The notes beneath the pieces were generated by a model. It ran no database searches. It was not told the origin of the DNA and was given only the letters and a program-made list of their open reading frames with translations. The position numbers and the translations under genes are program-made. A stretch of 64,000 nt of DNA from Chryseobacterium sp. JJR-5R (lineage in GTDB: Bacteria > Bacteroidota > Bacteroidia > Flavobacteriales > Weeksellaceae): positions 434,001-498,000 of the forward strand of contig NZ_CP139137.1 of assembly GCF_034047335.1 (NCBI RefSeq). The letters are read 5' to 3'. Shown here piece after piece: positions 35,036-43,189 of this stretch (positions are counted from its first letter, which is position 1; each line of letters begins with the position of its first letter).

Positions 35036-35851
35036 ATGAAAAAAATGACTTTATGCCTGATGTTAATCGTGGCAGTGCATTTCGCGGATGCACAGAAAAT
35101 CAATCTTGGAAAAGCAGCAGGTATTGTTTCCAACGGTGCAAAAGCATTAACTTTTACCAATCAGGATGCCATCACGCTGTCTAAAGAATCCGTGGAATAT
35201 ATGGATAAGAACAATCCGGTTGCCGGGCCGAAAGATACCTATACCTTAAGACTGAACAAGCTTTTCGGCAAACATAAATCCCAGGACGGGCTTAGCCTTA
35301 ATTACAAGGTGTACAAAGTGAAAGATATCAATGCTTTCGCCTGTGCAGACGGCAGTGTGCGCGTTTTTTCCTCATTAATGGACGTGATGACGGACAGTGA
35401 ACTGCTGGCTGTAATCGGGCATGAAATCGGACATGTTAAAAATCAGGATACCAAAGATGCCATGAAGACCGCTTACCTGAAAGCTGCGGCACTGGATGCG
35501 GCTTCTTCAGCATCGTCAACGGTTGCCACGCTTAATGACAGCCAGGTAGGAAAAATGGCCAATGCTTTCCTTGATGCCTCCCACAGTAAAAAACAGGAAT
35601 CTGAAGCAGATAATTATTCCTATAATTTTATGAGAGCCAACGGTTATAATGTAGTGGGAGCGTATACAGCATTTAAAAAACTGGCACTGCTATCTGAAGG
35701 CGGTTCTGCACAGTCTGGATTTCAGAAGATGTTCAATTCTCACCCGGACAGCAACAAAAGGGCTGAAGCCATTAAAAAACGTGCTGAAAAAGACGGCCTG
35801 TGGAAAGACCCGGGAACGGTTACTTTACCAACGTCAAAGCTGACAAAATAA
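35036..35851 (+). CDS. Secreted M48-family metallopeptidase
   Basis: 271 residues. Signal peptide ends near HFADAQ (about residue 20). Zinc site HEIGH at 129-133 with the third ligand Glu in KQESEADNYSYNFM (about residue 188). The AFACADGSVRVFSSLMDVMTDSELLAV stretch before the site is typical of M48 (Oma1/HtpX/BepA-like) enzymes. Likely a periplasmic protein-quality-control protease. A strong terminator follows. Confidence 0.92.
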   Translation: MKKMTLCLMLIVAVHFADAQKINLGKAAGIVSNGAKALTFTNQDAITLSKESVEYMDKNNPVAGPKDTYTLRLNKLFGKHKSQDGLSLNYKVYKVKDINAFACADGSVRVFSSLMDVMTDSELLAVIGHEIGHVKNQDTKDAMKTAYLKAAALDAASSASSTVATLNDSQVGKMANAFLDASHSKKQESEADNYSYNFMRANGYNVVGAYTAFKKLALLSEGGSAQSGFQKMFNSHPDSNKRAEAIKKRAEKDGLWKDPGTVTLPTSKLTK

Positions 35852-35872
35852 TTAATGCATACTCATTCAAAT

Positions 35873-35909
35873 AAAAATCCTCAGGCTAAACCTTAGCCTG
35901 AGGATTTTT
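35873..35909. terminator. Bidirectional terminator, 17-bp stem
   Basis: AAAAATCCTCAGGCTAA (35873-35889) and its complement (35893-35909) with loop ACC; shared by the convergent M48 and ABC-F genes. Confidence 0.95.
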
Positions 35910-35930
35910 TATAATCAGTAAAATGAAGTC

Positions 35931-37553
35931 TTAAGAATACATTTTCTCTCTTAACTCCTTTACTTTTTTATCAGCAAGATATTCGTCGTATGACATTTCT
36001 CTGTCGATGATTCCCTGCGGAGTCAGTTCAATGATCCTGTTACAGACCGTTGAAAGCATTTCGTGGTCATGAGATGCCAACAAAAGGTTTCCTTTGAAAT
36101 TAGACAGTGAGTTGTTCAATGTTGTGATACTCTCAAGGTCTAAGTGGTTGGTAGGTTCATCCAGTAAAAGAACATTGGCTTTCTGCAGCATCATCCGGCT
36201 GAACATACATCTCATCTTTTCACCTCCTGAAAGCACTTTACATGATTTCAGTGCTTCATCACCTGAAAAAAGCATTCTTCCCAGGAATCCTCTCATGAAT
36301 TCTTCGTGACGTTCCTCATCATTCTTAGTGAACTGTCTCAGCCAGTCTACCAGGCTGATGTCTTCCTGGAAGAATTTTGTATTGTCCAAAGGCATGTGAG
36401 ACTGGTTGGTAGTAACACCCCAGGCAACACTCCCTTTATCCGCTTCCGTATTTCCGGCTAAAATTTCAAAGAATTCCGTAATTGCCAGTGAGTTCTTGGA
36501 AAGGACCGCTACTTTATCCCCTTTTTTAAGGTTCAAATCAATATTTGAGAATAATAATTCGCCGTCTTTCGTTTTTTCAAGGCCTTTTGCATCCAGGATC
36601 TGGTCTCCGGCTTCTCTTTCCATTTCGAAAATAATGGCAGGGTACCTTCTTGAAGAAGGCTTGATATCATCGATGTTTAATTTATCGATCATTTTCTTTC
36701 TTGCCGTAGCCTGTTTTGCTTTGGCCACGTTTGAGCTGAACCGTGCAATGAAGTCCTGAAGCTCTTTTTTCTTCTCTTCCGCTTTTTTATTGGCCTGGGC
36801 CCTCTGTCTCGTTGCCAGCTGGGAAGCCTGATACCAGAAAGAGTAGTTACCCGTATACAGGTTCAGTTTGGCATAATCCAAATCGCCGATGTGCGTACAA
36901 ACCGTATCCAGGAAGTGACGGTCGTGAGAAACCACAATTACCGTATTTTCGTAATCTGCAAGGAAATTTTCTAACCAGGCAATGGTTTCGATATCAAGGT
37001 CATTCGTAGGCTCATCCAGGATCAGTACATCGGGATTTCCGAAAAGCGCCTGGGCCAGAAGAACTTTTACTTTGTCCTGGTTTTCAAGTTCGCTCATCAT
37101 CTGCCAATGCATACCGTCTTTGATGCCTACGTTAGAAAGCATGGTCTGAGCATCAGATTCTGAGTTCCAGCCACCCATTTCATCATAAATTACCCCAAGT
37201 TCACCTGCTTTGATACCGTCTTCATCAGAGAAATCCTCCTTGGCATACAAAGCGTCCATCTCTTCTTTTATTTCAAATAGTTTTGCATTTCCTCTTAAAA
37301 CAGTTTCCAGAACAGTATATTGATCATATGCAAAGTGATCCTGCTCCAACACTGACATTCTTTTTCCTGGTTCTAAAGATATATGGCCTGTTGTAGGATC
37401 CTGCTTGCCTGTAAGTATTTTAAGGAATGTAGACTTGCCTGCACCATTTGCCCCGATAATCCCGTAGCAGTTCCCTTTCGTAAACATAATGTTTACTTCG
37501 TCAAAAAGAATTCTTTTCCCGAATTGTAAAGATAAGTTAGATACTGTTAACAT
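35931..37553 (-). CDS. ABC-F ATPase with altered second Walker A
   Basis: 540 residues, two ABC domains in one soluble chain joined by a charged linker (about 240-310), as in YbiT/EttA ribosome-acting ABC-F proteins. First domain: Walker A GANGAGKST at 34-42, Walker B VLILDEPTNDLD. Second domain: signature LSGGEKMRCMFSRMM and Walker B VLLLDEPTNHLD are intact, but where GxxGxGKST is expected (about residues 346-358) the chain reads VLSKNSLAITEFFE, without the Gly-rich loop and Lys. The second site may bind but not hydrolyse ATP normally. Probable role: translation factor. Confidence 0.93.
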   Translation of the reverse strand: MLTVSNLSLQFGKRILFDEVNIMFTKGNCYGIIGANGAGKSTFLKILTGKQDPTTGHISLEPGKRMSVLEQDHFAYDQYTVLETVLRGNAKLFEIKEEMDALYAKEDFSDEDGIKAGELGVIYDEMGGWNSESDAQTMLSNVGIKDGMHWQMMSELENQDKVKVLLAQALFGNPDVLILDEPTNDLDIETIAWLENFLADYENTVIVVSHDRHFLDTVCTHIGDLDYAKLNLYTGNYSFWYQASQLATRQRAQANKKAEEKKKELQDFIARFSSNVAKAKQATARKKMIDKLNIDDIKPSSRRYPAIIFEMEREAGDQILDAKGLEKTKDGELLFSNIDLNLKKGDKVAVLSKNSLAITEFFEILAGNTEADKGSVAWGVTTNQSHMPLDNTKFFQEDISLVDWLRQFTKNDEERHEEFMRGFLGRMLFSGDEALKSCKVLSGGEKMRCMFSRMMLQKANVLLLDEPTNHLDLESITTLNNSLSNFKGNLLLASHDHEMLSTVCNRIIELTPQGIIDREMSYDEYLADKKVKELREKMYS

Positions 37554-37669
37554 ATAGTTTTGTAAATTTGGCGCAAAAATACGAAAAGAATTTGGGTATT
37601 TCGTAATAATGTAATATTCAAGTTTTTAATGTGGGGTATTTTTTATATATTTCATAAAAGAAATTTAAG

Positions 37670-38128
37670 ATGAAGATCGAAAAGACAGTCAGTATAGTAA
37701 ACAGAAGGGCCAGATTTGAGTATGAGATTATGGAGGAGGTGGAAGCCGGGATGGTTTTAACCGGAACGGAAATAAAATCTTTACGGTCTTCAAAAGCATC
37801 GATTGCAGAATCATTCTGTCAGTTTATCGGAGGGGAACTGTACATCATCAATATGATGATTGACGAGTATAAATTAGGCACATTTTATAATCACAAAACA
37901 AAAAGGGAACGGAAATTGCTGTTGCACAAAAAAGAATTGCAGAAACTTGAAAAAAAGTTAAAGGATGCCGGAAACACAATTATTCCTCTCAAGCTGTATA
38001 TCAATGACAGAGGCAAAGCAAAGGTTTTAATAGCGCTGGGAAGGGGTAAAAAACTCTTTGATAAAAGGGAAAGCATAAAAGATAGAGAAAATAAACGAAC
38101 CCTCGACAGAATATTAAAGAAAAGTTAA
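37670..38128 (+). CDS. smpB: SsrA-binding protein SmpB
   Basis: 152 residues. Partner of tmRNA in rescue of stalled ribosomes. Seen: NRRARFEYEIMEEVEAGMVLTGTEIKSLRSSKASI (residues 11-45), LLLHKKELQKLEKKL, PLKLYINDRGKAKVLIALGRGKKLFDKRESIKDR, and a basic tail. The tmRNA gene is not in this window. Confidence 0.97.
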   Translation: MKIEKTVSIVNRRARFEYEIMEEVEAGMVLTGTEIKSLRSSKASIAESFCQFIGGELYIINMMIDEYKLGTFYNHKTKRERKLLLHKKELQKLEKKLKDAGNTIIPLKLYINDRGKAKVLIALGRGKKLFDKRESIKDRENKRTLDRILKKS

Positions 38129-38144
38129 AAATCATCTGAAAAAC

Positions 38145-38176
38145 TTTGTTTATAAAGAAAAATTATATTTATTTTG
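38145..38176 (+). promoter_or_regulatory. Promoter of OmpA-like gene
   Basis: TTTG (38145-38148) followed after 20 bases by TTATTTTG (38169-38176), one mismatch from TAnnTTTG, and a 29-base leader to the ATG at 38206. Spacing suits a strong Bacteroidota promoter, expected for an abundant outer-membrane protein. Confidence 0.5.
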
Positions 38177-38205
38177 CATTATCAATTATTTAATCATTTA
38201 ATTCT

Positions 38206-39690
38206 ATGAAAAATCTAAAATTAGGAATTTCAGCATTGGCACTTACTGTTGCTTCTACTGTGTTCGCTCAGACTACCAACAATCCGTGGTTGATCGGGGT
38301 TGGTGCTCATGCGGAAAACCACTTGGCACAGAGAGACGGTTTCAGTAATACTTTTGCTGCTAGAAATTTGACGAAGACCATGTTCAATATGAACAACTTC
38401 TCTATCACTCCGCCATTATCTAAACTTACAGTTGCAAGAAACATTGGTAAAGGTTTGGTTATTGACTGGCAGACTACCGTAGGTAATGTTGAAAACAAAA
38501 GATTCAACATGGGTAAAGAATTCATGTTAATGACAGGTCTTGGTTTCCAGGCTAAAGCTGCAGGGCTTTTATGGAATGAAGAATCTTGGTTCGATCCATA
38601 TTTAAGAGTTGGTGCTAACTACCTGAGACATGATTATACATCACTTACTTTCCCTAGAGTAGACGCTAACGGAGAAACCGTAACCAACGGTGATAACGGT
38701 ACTGAAAACGGTAAAGCTAACTTCTTTACAGTAGCTGCCGGTGCCGGTGTAAACTTCTGGGTAACTAAAAACTTCGGTTTAGGAGTTCAGGGAGATTACG
38801 TTTCCACTCCAGGTGACAAATCTACTGTTGCTAACTTCTGGCAGGCTTCTGCTTCCCTTAACTTCAGATTCGGGAACAGAGACAGAGATAAGGATGGTAT
38901 CCTAGATAAAGATGATTTATGTCCTGATACTCCAGGTTTACCGGAATTCCAGGGATGTCCTGATACAGACGGTGACGGAGTTCCAGATAAAGATGACCAA
39001 TGTCCAGATGTTGCTGGTCCGGTTGAAAATAACGGTTGTCCTTGGCCAGATACAGACGGTGACGGTGTAATCGATAAAGATGATGCTTGTCCTACAGTTG
39101 CAGGTCCTGCTGAAAACAACGGTTGTCCTTGGCCAGATACAGACGGTGACGGTATCTTAGATAAAGATGATGCTTGTCCTACGGTTCCAGGTCTTCCTGA
39201 GTACAACGGATGTCCTAAGCCTAAGAAGCAAACTGCTATTGATGTTGAAACTAAATTAGGAAGTGTATTCTTTGATTTCAACAAAGCTACAATTAAAGCT
39301 GAGTCTACTCCTGCATTAGATGCTGCTGCTGACTTGATCAAGACAGACGGAGGTAACTATCTGTTAGAAGGTAGAACCGATGCTAAAGGAGCTGAAGCTT
39401 ATAACCTTAAGTTATCTAGACAAAGAGCTGCTGCAGTAGTTGCTGCTTTAGATGCAAGAGGAGTAGATGCAAATGCACTTAAATCTATCGGTGTTGGTGA
39501 AGCTAAAGCTACAGTTCCTGAAAAGGCTTCTGATGCTGAAAGACAAGTTGACAGAAAAGTAGTGGTAACTGCTATTGAAGATGCGGCTCAGTGGGAAGCT
39601 CTTAAGAAAAGAGATTACGAAGATCCAACTCCAGTAAAAGTTAAAAAAGCTCCGGCTAAGAAAAAAGCTCCGGCTAAAAGAAGAAAATAA
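38206..39690 (+). CDS. OmpA-family protein with calcium-type TSP3 repeats
   Basis: 494 residues. Signal peptide (ASTVFAQ, about residue 22), an N-terminal eight-stranded-type barrel (25-225), then four thrombospondin type 3 repeats (about 226-342) with the DTDGDGVxDKDDxCP pattern, expected to bind Ca2+. The OmpA/MotB peptidoglycan-binding domain covers about 350-455 (VFFDFNKATIKAESTPALDAAA; LSRQRAAAVVAALDARG). Unusually it goes on with a Lys/Pro/Ala-rich tail ending KAPAKKKAPAKRRK. Codon use looks highly biased, as for an abundant protein. Anchors outer membrane to cell wall. Confidence 0.94.
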   Translation: MKNLKLGISALALTVASTVFAQTTNNPWLIGVGAHAENHLAQRDGFSNTFAARNLTKTMFNMNNFSITPPLSKLTVARNIGKGLVIDWQTTVGNVENKRFNMGKEFMLMTGLGFQAKAAGLLWNEESWFDPYLRVGANYLRHDYTSLTFPRVDANGETVTNGDNGTENGKANFFTVAAGAGVNFWVTKNFGLGVQGDYVSTPGDKSTVANFWQASASLNFRFGNRDRDKDGILDKDDLCPDTPGLPEFQGCPDTDGDGVPDKDDQCPDVAGPVENNGCPWPDTDGDGVIDKDDACPTVAGPAENNGCPWPDTDGDGILDKDDACPTVPGLPEYNGCPKPKKQTAIDVETKLGSVFFDFNKATIKAESTPALDAAADLIKTDGGNYLLEGRTDAKGAEAYNLKLSRQRAAAVVAALDARGVDANALKSIGVGEAKATVPEKASDAERQVDRKVVVTAIEDAAQWEALKKRDYEDPTPVKVKKAPAKKKAPAKRRK

Positions 39691-39709
39691 TTAAATTTTT
39701 CTAAATAAT

Positions 39710-39740
39710 AATACCCTCAGTTTTCTGAGGGTATTTTTTT
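39710..39740 (+). terminator. Terminator after OmpA-like gene
   Basis: AATACCCTCAG (39710-39720), loop TTTT, CTGAGGGTATT (39725-39735), followed by a run of T. Confidence 0.93.
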
Positions 39741-39783
39741 TTCGTTGACTTTTAATTAATTTTGTTGAAAATTAAAATTTAAA

Positions 39784-40524
39784 ATGGGAAGAGCATTCGA
39801 GTATAGAAAAGCATCTAAAATGGCCAGATGGGATAAGATGGCCAAAACTTTTTCTAAAATAGGTAAAGATATCGCATTGGCTGTAAAAGCGGGTGGTCCG
39901 GATATAGAGGCAAATCCTGCATTAAGGAGATGCATCCAGAATGCAAAAGGAGCCAATATGCCGAAGGATAATGTGGAGCGGGCCATCAAAAAGGCGAGCG
40001 GTGCCGATGCAGAAAACTATGAAGAGATTACCTATGAAGGATACGGCCAGGGAGGAGTTGCATTTTTCATTGAATGCACAACAAACAATACCACCAGGAC
40101 GGTAGCCAATGTAAGGGCTGTCTTCAATAAATTTGACGGCAACTTGGGAAAGAACGGTGAACTGGCATTTATTTTTGACAGAAAAGGGATTTTCACCATT
40201 GACTTGGCCCTGATTAAAATGGATTGGGAAGACTTTGAGATGGAAATGATTGACGGCGGTGCAGAAGACGTTGAAAAGGATGAAGAAGAAGTAATGATTA
40301 CAACGGCGTTTGAAGATTTCGGTTCTCTTTCCCATAAACTGGATGAACTGGGTATCGAAGCAAAAAGCGCAGAGCTGCAGAGGATCCCGAACAACACAAA
40401 AGAAGTAAGCGAAGAGCAGTTTAAAGCCAATATGAAAATGCTTGATCGCTTTGAAGAAGATGATGACGTACAGAATGTGTATCATAACATGGAAATCAGC
40501 GAAGAACTGATGAACGCTTTATAA
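39784..40524 (+). CDS. yebC: YebC/PmpR-family DNA-binding protein
   Basis: 246 residues. MGRAFEYRKASKMARWDKMAKTFSKIGKDI differs slightly from the AGHSKWANIKH start of the usual family but keeps the KAGGPDIEANPALRRCIQNAKGANMPKDNVERAI core (residues 37-71), YEGYGQGGVAFFIECTTNN and the acidic domains. Family members act as transcription regulators or help translation at proline stretches. Stand-alone gene. Confidence 0.93.
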   Translation: MGRAFEYRKASKMARWDKMAKTFSKIGKDIALAVKAGGPDIEANPALRRCIQNAKGANMPKDNVERAIKKASGADAENYEEITYEGYGQGGVAFFIECTTNNTTRTVANVRAVFNKFDGNLGKNGELAFIFDRKGIFTIDLALIKMDWEDFEMEMIDGGAEDVEKDEEEVMITTAFEDFGSLSHKLDELGIEAKSAELQRIPNNTKEVSEEQFKANMKMLDRFEEDDDVQNVYHNMEISEELMNAL

Positions 40525-40581
40525 AAAATAACATGGCATTCATATACAGTTAATTTTCAATTGGTTTCTTTGTATAAAACT

Positions 40582-41409
40582 ATGAAAAGAAACGTTGAAT
40601 TAGTTGTTATCTCGGATGTCCATTTAGGAACTTATGGATGTAAGGCTAAAGAGTTACTTCGGTATCTTAATTCTATACAGCCCGAAACGTTGGTTTTGAA
40701 TGGTGATATTATTGATATCTGGCAATTCAAAAAGTCTTACTTCCCTAAGCCCCATCTGAAGGTGATCAAAAAAATCCTTTCACTGGCTTCCAAAAATACA
40801 GATGTGTACTACATCACCGGAAATCACGACGAGATGTTCCGTAAGTTTACCGATTTCCAATTGGGTAAACTCAGAGTCTGCAATAAAATCTGCCTGAATA
40901 TTAACGGTAAAAAAACATGGATCTTCCATGGAGATGTATTTGATGCCTCGGTTCAGCATTCCAAATGGATTGCGAAACTGGGAGGTAAAGGCTATGACCT
41001 TCTGATTGTAATCAACAACATGGTCAATTGGTTTTTAGAGAAAATGGGAAAGGAAAAATATTCATTTTCAAAAAAGATCAAGAACAATGTAAAAAAAGCA
41101 GTAAAATATATCGGTGATTTTGAACTGACCGCTTCGGAACTTGCCATTGACAATCATTACGATTATGTGGTATGCGGCCACATCCACCAGCCCCAGATCC
41201 GTGAGGTAATTAATAAAAAGGGTTCCTGTACCTATCTGAATTCCGGAGACTGGATTGAAAACCTTTCTGCCCTGGAATATCATGACAGAGAATGGAAAAT
41301 CTTTTTCTATGAAGATCATAAACATTTGCTCAAAGATGAAGAGGCGGAGGAAATTCAGGATGTGGACAGTATTGAGCTCTTAAAAATGGTAACCCATTTC
41401 ACAATATGA
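40582..41409 (+). CDS. Calcineurin-like phosphoesterase (LpxH-related)
   Basis: 275 residues from ATG 40582; the upstream TTG at 40561 is unlikely. Metal-binding motifs in order: ISDVHLGTYG (Asp-x-His), LNGDIIDIW (Gly-Asp), ITGNHDE (Gly-Asn-His-Asp), IFHGDVFD and VVCGHIHQPQ (Gly-His-x-His). These belong to the UDP-2,3-diacylglucosamine diphosphatase-like group, though true LpxH cannot be claimed. It overlaps the glycosyltransferase gene by 4 bases (ATGA), suggesting that both act on one envelope lipid or glycan. Confidence 0.88.
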   Translation: MKRNVELVVISDVHLGTYGCKAKELLRYLNSIQPETLVLNGDIIDIWQFKKSYFPKPHLKVIKKILSLASKNTDVYYITGNHDEMFRKFTDFQLGKLRVCNKICLNINGKKTWIFHGDVFDASVQHSKWIAKLGGKGYDLLIVINNMVNWFLEKMGKEKYSFSKKIKNNVKKAVKYIGDFELTASELAIDNHYDYVVCGHIHQPQIREVINKKGSCTYLNSGDWIENLSALEYHDREWKIFFYEDHKHLLKDEEAEEIQDVDSIELLKMVTHFTI

Positions 41410-42377
41410 AAATCTTATATGCTTTTCAGGGAACAGGCAACGGCCATATGGCGCGTGCACAGGAAATTGTTCCCCTTCTTAAAAAACATGCCTCAGTTGA
41501 TACCTTGATCAGTGGACACCAGTCCCAGCTAAAGGCTGATTTTAATGTTGATTTCAAGCACAGAGGGATCTCACTGCTTTATAACAAAACAGGAGGCCTG
41601 TCCTACACAAAAACGCTTACCGGAAACCGTTTTCTGGAAGCCGTTAAGGTCATCCGGGAAATAAGGCTCTCAGACTATGATTTGGTTATTAATGATTATG
41701 AACCCCTGACAGGCTGGGCATGTAAGCTTAATCAACATCCTATGACTGAACTGAGCCACCAGGCTTCCATGTTGTTTAAAGAAACCCCCAAACCTGAGAA
41801 GAAAGACCCTTTCGGTGAACTGGTTTTGAAATATTACGTACCGGGTACAAAAAAGATTGGTTTTCATTTTGAGAATTATCATCCGCAGATCAAAAAGCCG
41901 GTCATCAGAAAGAAAATAAGAAACCTCCGGCCTGAAAAAAGAGGTTTTTATCTCGTGTATTTGCCCAGCTTCTCAGATAAGAATATCATTAAAATTGTAA
42001 AAGAGATTCCTGTAGAATGGAAAATTTTTTCCAGGCACAGCAAGATTCAGTATAAGGAGAACAATGTTGAAATCTTTCCCATTGATGAGGTTAATTACCT
42101 GAAATATTTTGAAAGCTGTGAAGGTATCTTATGTAATGCCGGCTTTGAAACTCCTGCCGAAGCACTTTTTATGGATAAAAAATTATTTGTTATTCCGATC
42201 CACAATCAATATGAACAGGCATGCAACGCCTGTGCACTGGATAAAATGGGAATTCCGAATTCTGCCATTTTAGATCAGACAGAAATTGAAAACTGGATAG
42301 ATTCTGACCTCTGTTTTAAGGTAGATTATCCTGATGATATTGAGAGCATATTATTAAATGAAGTTTTTGTACTTTAG
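41406..42377 (+). CDS. Glycosyltransferase, GT28/MurG-like fold
   Basis: 323 residues of GT-B type. N-terminal KILYAFQGTGNGHMARAQEIVPLLKKHASVDTLISG resembles the GxGH motif of GT28 enzymes such as MurG and diacylglycerol glucosyltransferases. The C-terminal donor site shows LCNAGFETPAEALFMDKKLFVIPIHNQYEQACNACAL, the usual E-x-x-x nucleotide-sugar region. No membrane segment. Coupled by overlap to the phosphoesterase gene. Acceptor unknown: glycolipid or cell-wall precursor are possible. Confidence 0.86.
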   Translation: MKILYAFQGTGNGHMARAQEIVPLLKKHASVDTLISGHQSQLKADFNVDFKHRGISLLYNKTGGLSYTKTLTGNRFLEAVKVIREIRLSDYDLVINDYEPLTGWACKLNQHPMTELSHQASMLFKETPKPEKKDPFGELVLKYYVPGTKKIGFHFENYHPQIKKPVIRKKIRNLRPEKRGFYLVYLPSFSDKNIIKIVKEIPVEWKIFSRHSKIQYKENNVEIFPIDEVNYLKYFESCEGILCNAGFETPAEALFMDKKLFVIPIHNQYEQACNACALDKMGIPNSAILDQTEIENWIDSDLCFKVDYPDDIESILLNEVFVL

Positions 42378-42495
42378 TAATATTTATAATACCATTTTAC
42401 AAATTATTTTATGGAAGTTGTATTATTTAAAAGTAAAAAATATTATATTTACTATAATAAAGCTAAAATTTTATTAACACCAAAAATTGATCAGA

Positions 42496-42744
42496 ATGAA
42501 AAAATCAGAAATGAAAGGATTTAAAATACTTTCTAAAAATGAGCTGAAAAGTTGGTATGCGGGAGATAAAAATTCTCCATGCATTATTTCGTGTTGTGAC
42601 CCGAAGCTTCCGCCATGCGGCTTTGTCAACTGCAATGGTGTGCAATGTCCGGGGGACTGGCTATACCTAAATAGAAAGCTGTTAAAAACAGAAAAGACCG
42701 TCAATAACGGTCTTTCTCAATGTATAGCGTTAGTAGATGCTTAA
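42496..42744 (+). CDS. Cys-rich peptide with bacteriocin-like leader
   Basis: 82 residues from ATG 42496. The start MKKSEMKGFKILSKNELKSWYAG resembles double-glycine-type leaders of Bacteroidota bacteriocin and RiPP precursors, with Ala-Gly at 22-23 in the place of Gly-Gly. The remainder has seven Cys, six of them between residues 28 and 52 (PCIISCCDPKLPPCGF; CNGVQCPGDW), then a basic linker and an isolated last Cys. No modification enzyme or ABC exporter is next to it. The stop abuts the end of the convergent GNAT gene. The family call is inferred from pattern only. Confidence 0.68.
   Translation: MKKSEMKGFKILSKNELKSWYAGDKNSPCIISCCDPKLPPCGFVNCNGVQCPGDWLYLNRKLLKTEKTVNNGLSQCIALVDA
42693..42715 (-). 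terminator. Terminator of GNAT gene, inside peptide CDS
   Basis: AAAGACCGT (42693-42701) and ACGGTCTTT (42707-42715) form a 9-bp stem with loop CAATA. Read on the minus strand it continues TTCTGTTTTT, a usable T run, so it most likely ends the GNAT transcript. It lies within the last 20 codons of the plus-strand peptide gene. Confidence 0.7.
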
Positions 42745-43035
42745 TTAATTATTCAGAAAAACATCTTCTACATCATTCATCCTGCGCATTACAGCCCTTG
42801 CATAAGAACAGTGCGGATACACTTTATAATTGTTTTCTCTTGAAAATTTGATCGCTTCTTCAACAAGGAATTTTCCCATTCCCCGGCCTTCAAACTCCCC
42901 GTGGACCAGAACAAAAGAAATAACCAGCCTGCTGTCTTCCGGAAAAACCGTATAGGTAAGCCTTCCCACTTCTTTTATCTCATTGCTTAATGTAATGACG
43001 CCGCCGTTTCCTGATTTATTATTTTCAAATTTCAT
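42745..43035 (-). CDS. Small GNAT-type N-acetyltransferase (YjdJ-like)
   Basis: 96 residues. The short GNAT subfamily keeps only the acetyl-CoA part: SFVLVHGEFEGRGMGKFLVEEAIKFSRENN, with RGMGKF as the CoA pyrophosphate loop, and YPHCSYARAVMRR with the conserved Cys near the end. Substrate unknown. Stop codon directly abuts that of the peptide gene, with no base between. Confidence 0.88.
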   Translation of the reverse strand: MKFENNKSGNGGVITLSNEIKEVGRLTYTVFPEDSRLVISFVLVHGEFEGRGMGKFLVEEAIKFSRENNYKVYPHCSYARAVMRRMNDVEDVFLNN

Positions 43036-43189
43036 ACGCTTATATTTAAGAGATTAAAATACAAAAACCACACCGCTGCGTTCTAAAAGTATGACCAAAA
43101 AGTGTGTATGACTTGGCTATTCGTTCAAAATAAAAACCGTATTGGTATTACGCAATTATGAAAAACAATATCAAAATATGGTGTTGGTA

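Noticed and set aside
38796..39341. 181-codon minus-strand frame with repeats
   Set aside because: Its repeats are merely the reverse complement of the TSP3 repeats of the OmpA-like gene.
39922..40485. 187-codon minus-strand frame
   Set aside because: Antisense to yebC; no recognisable features.
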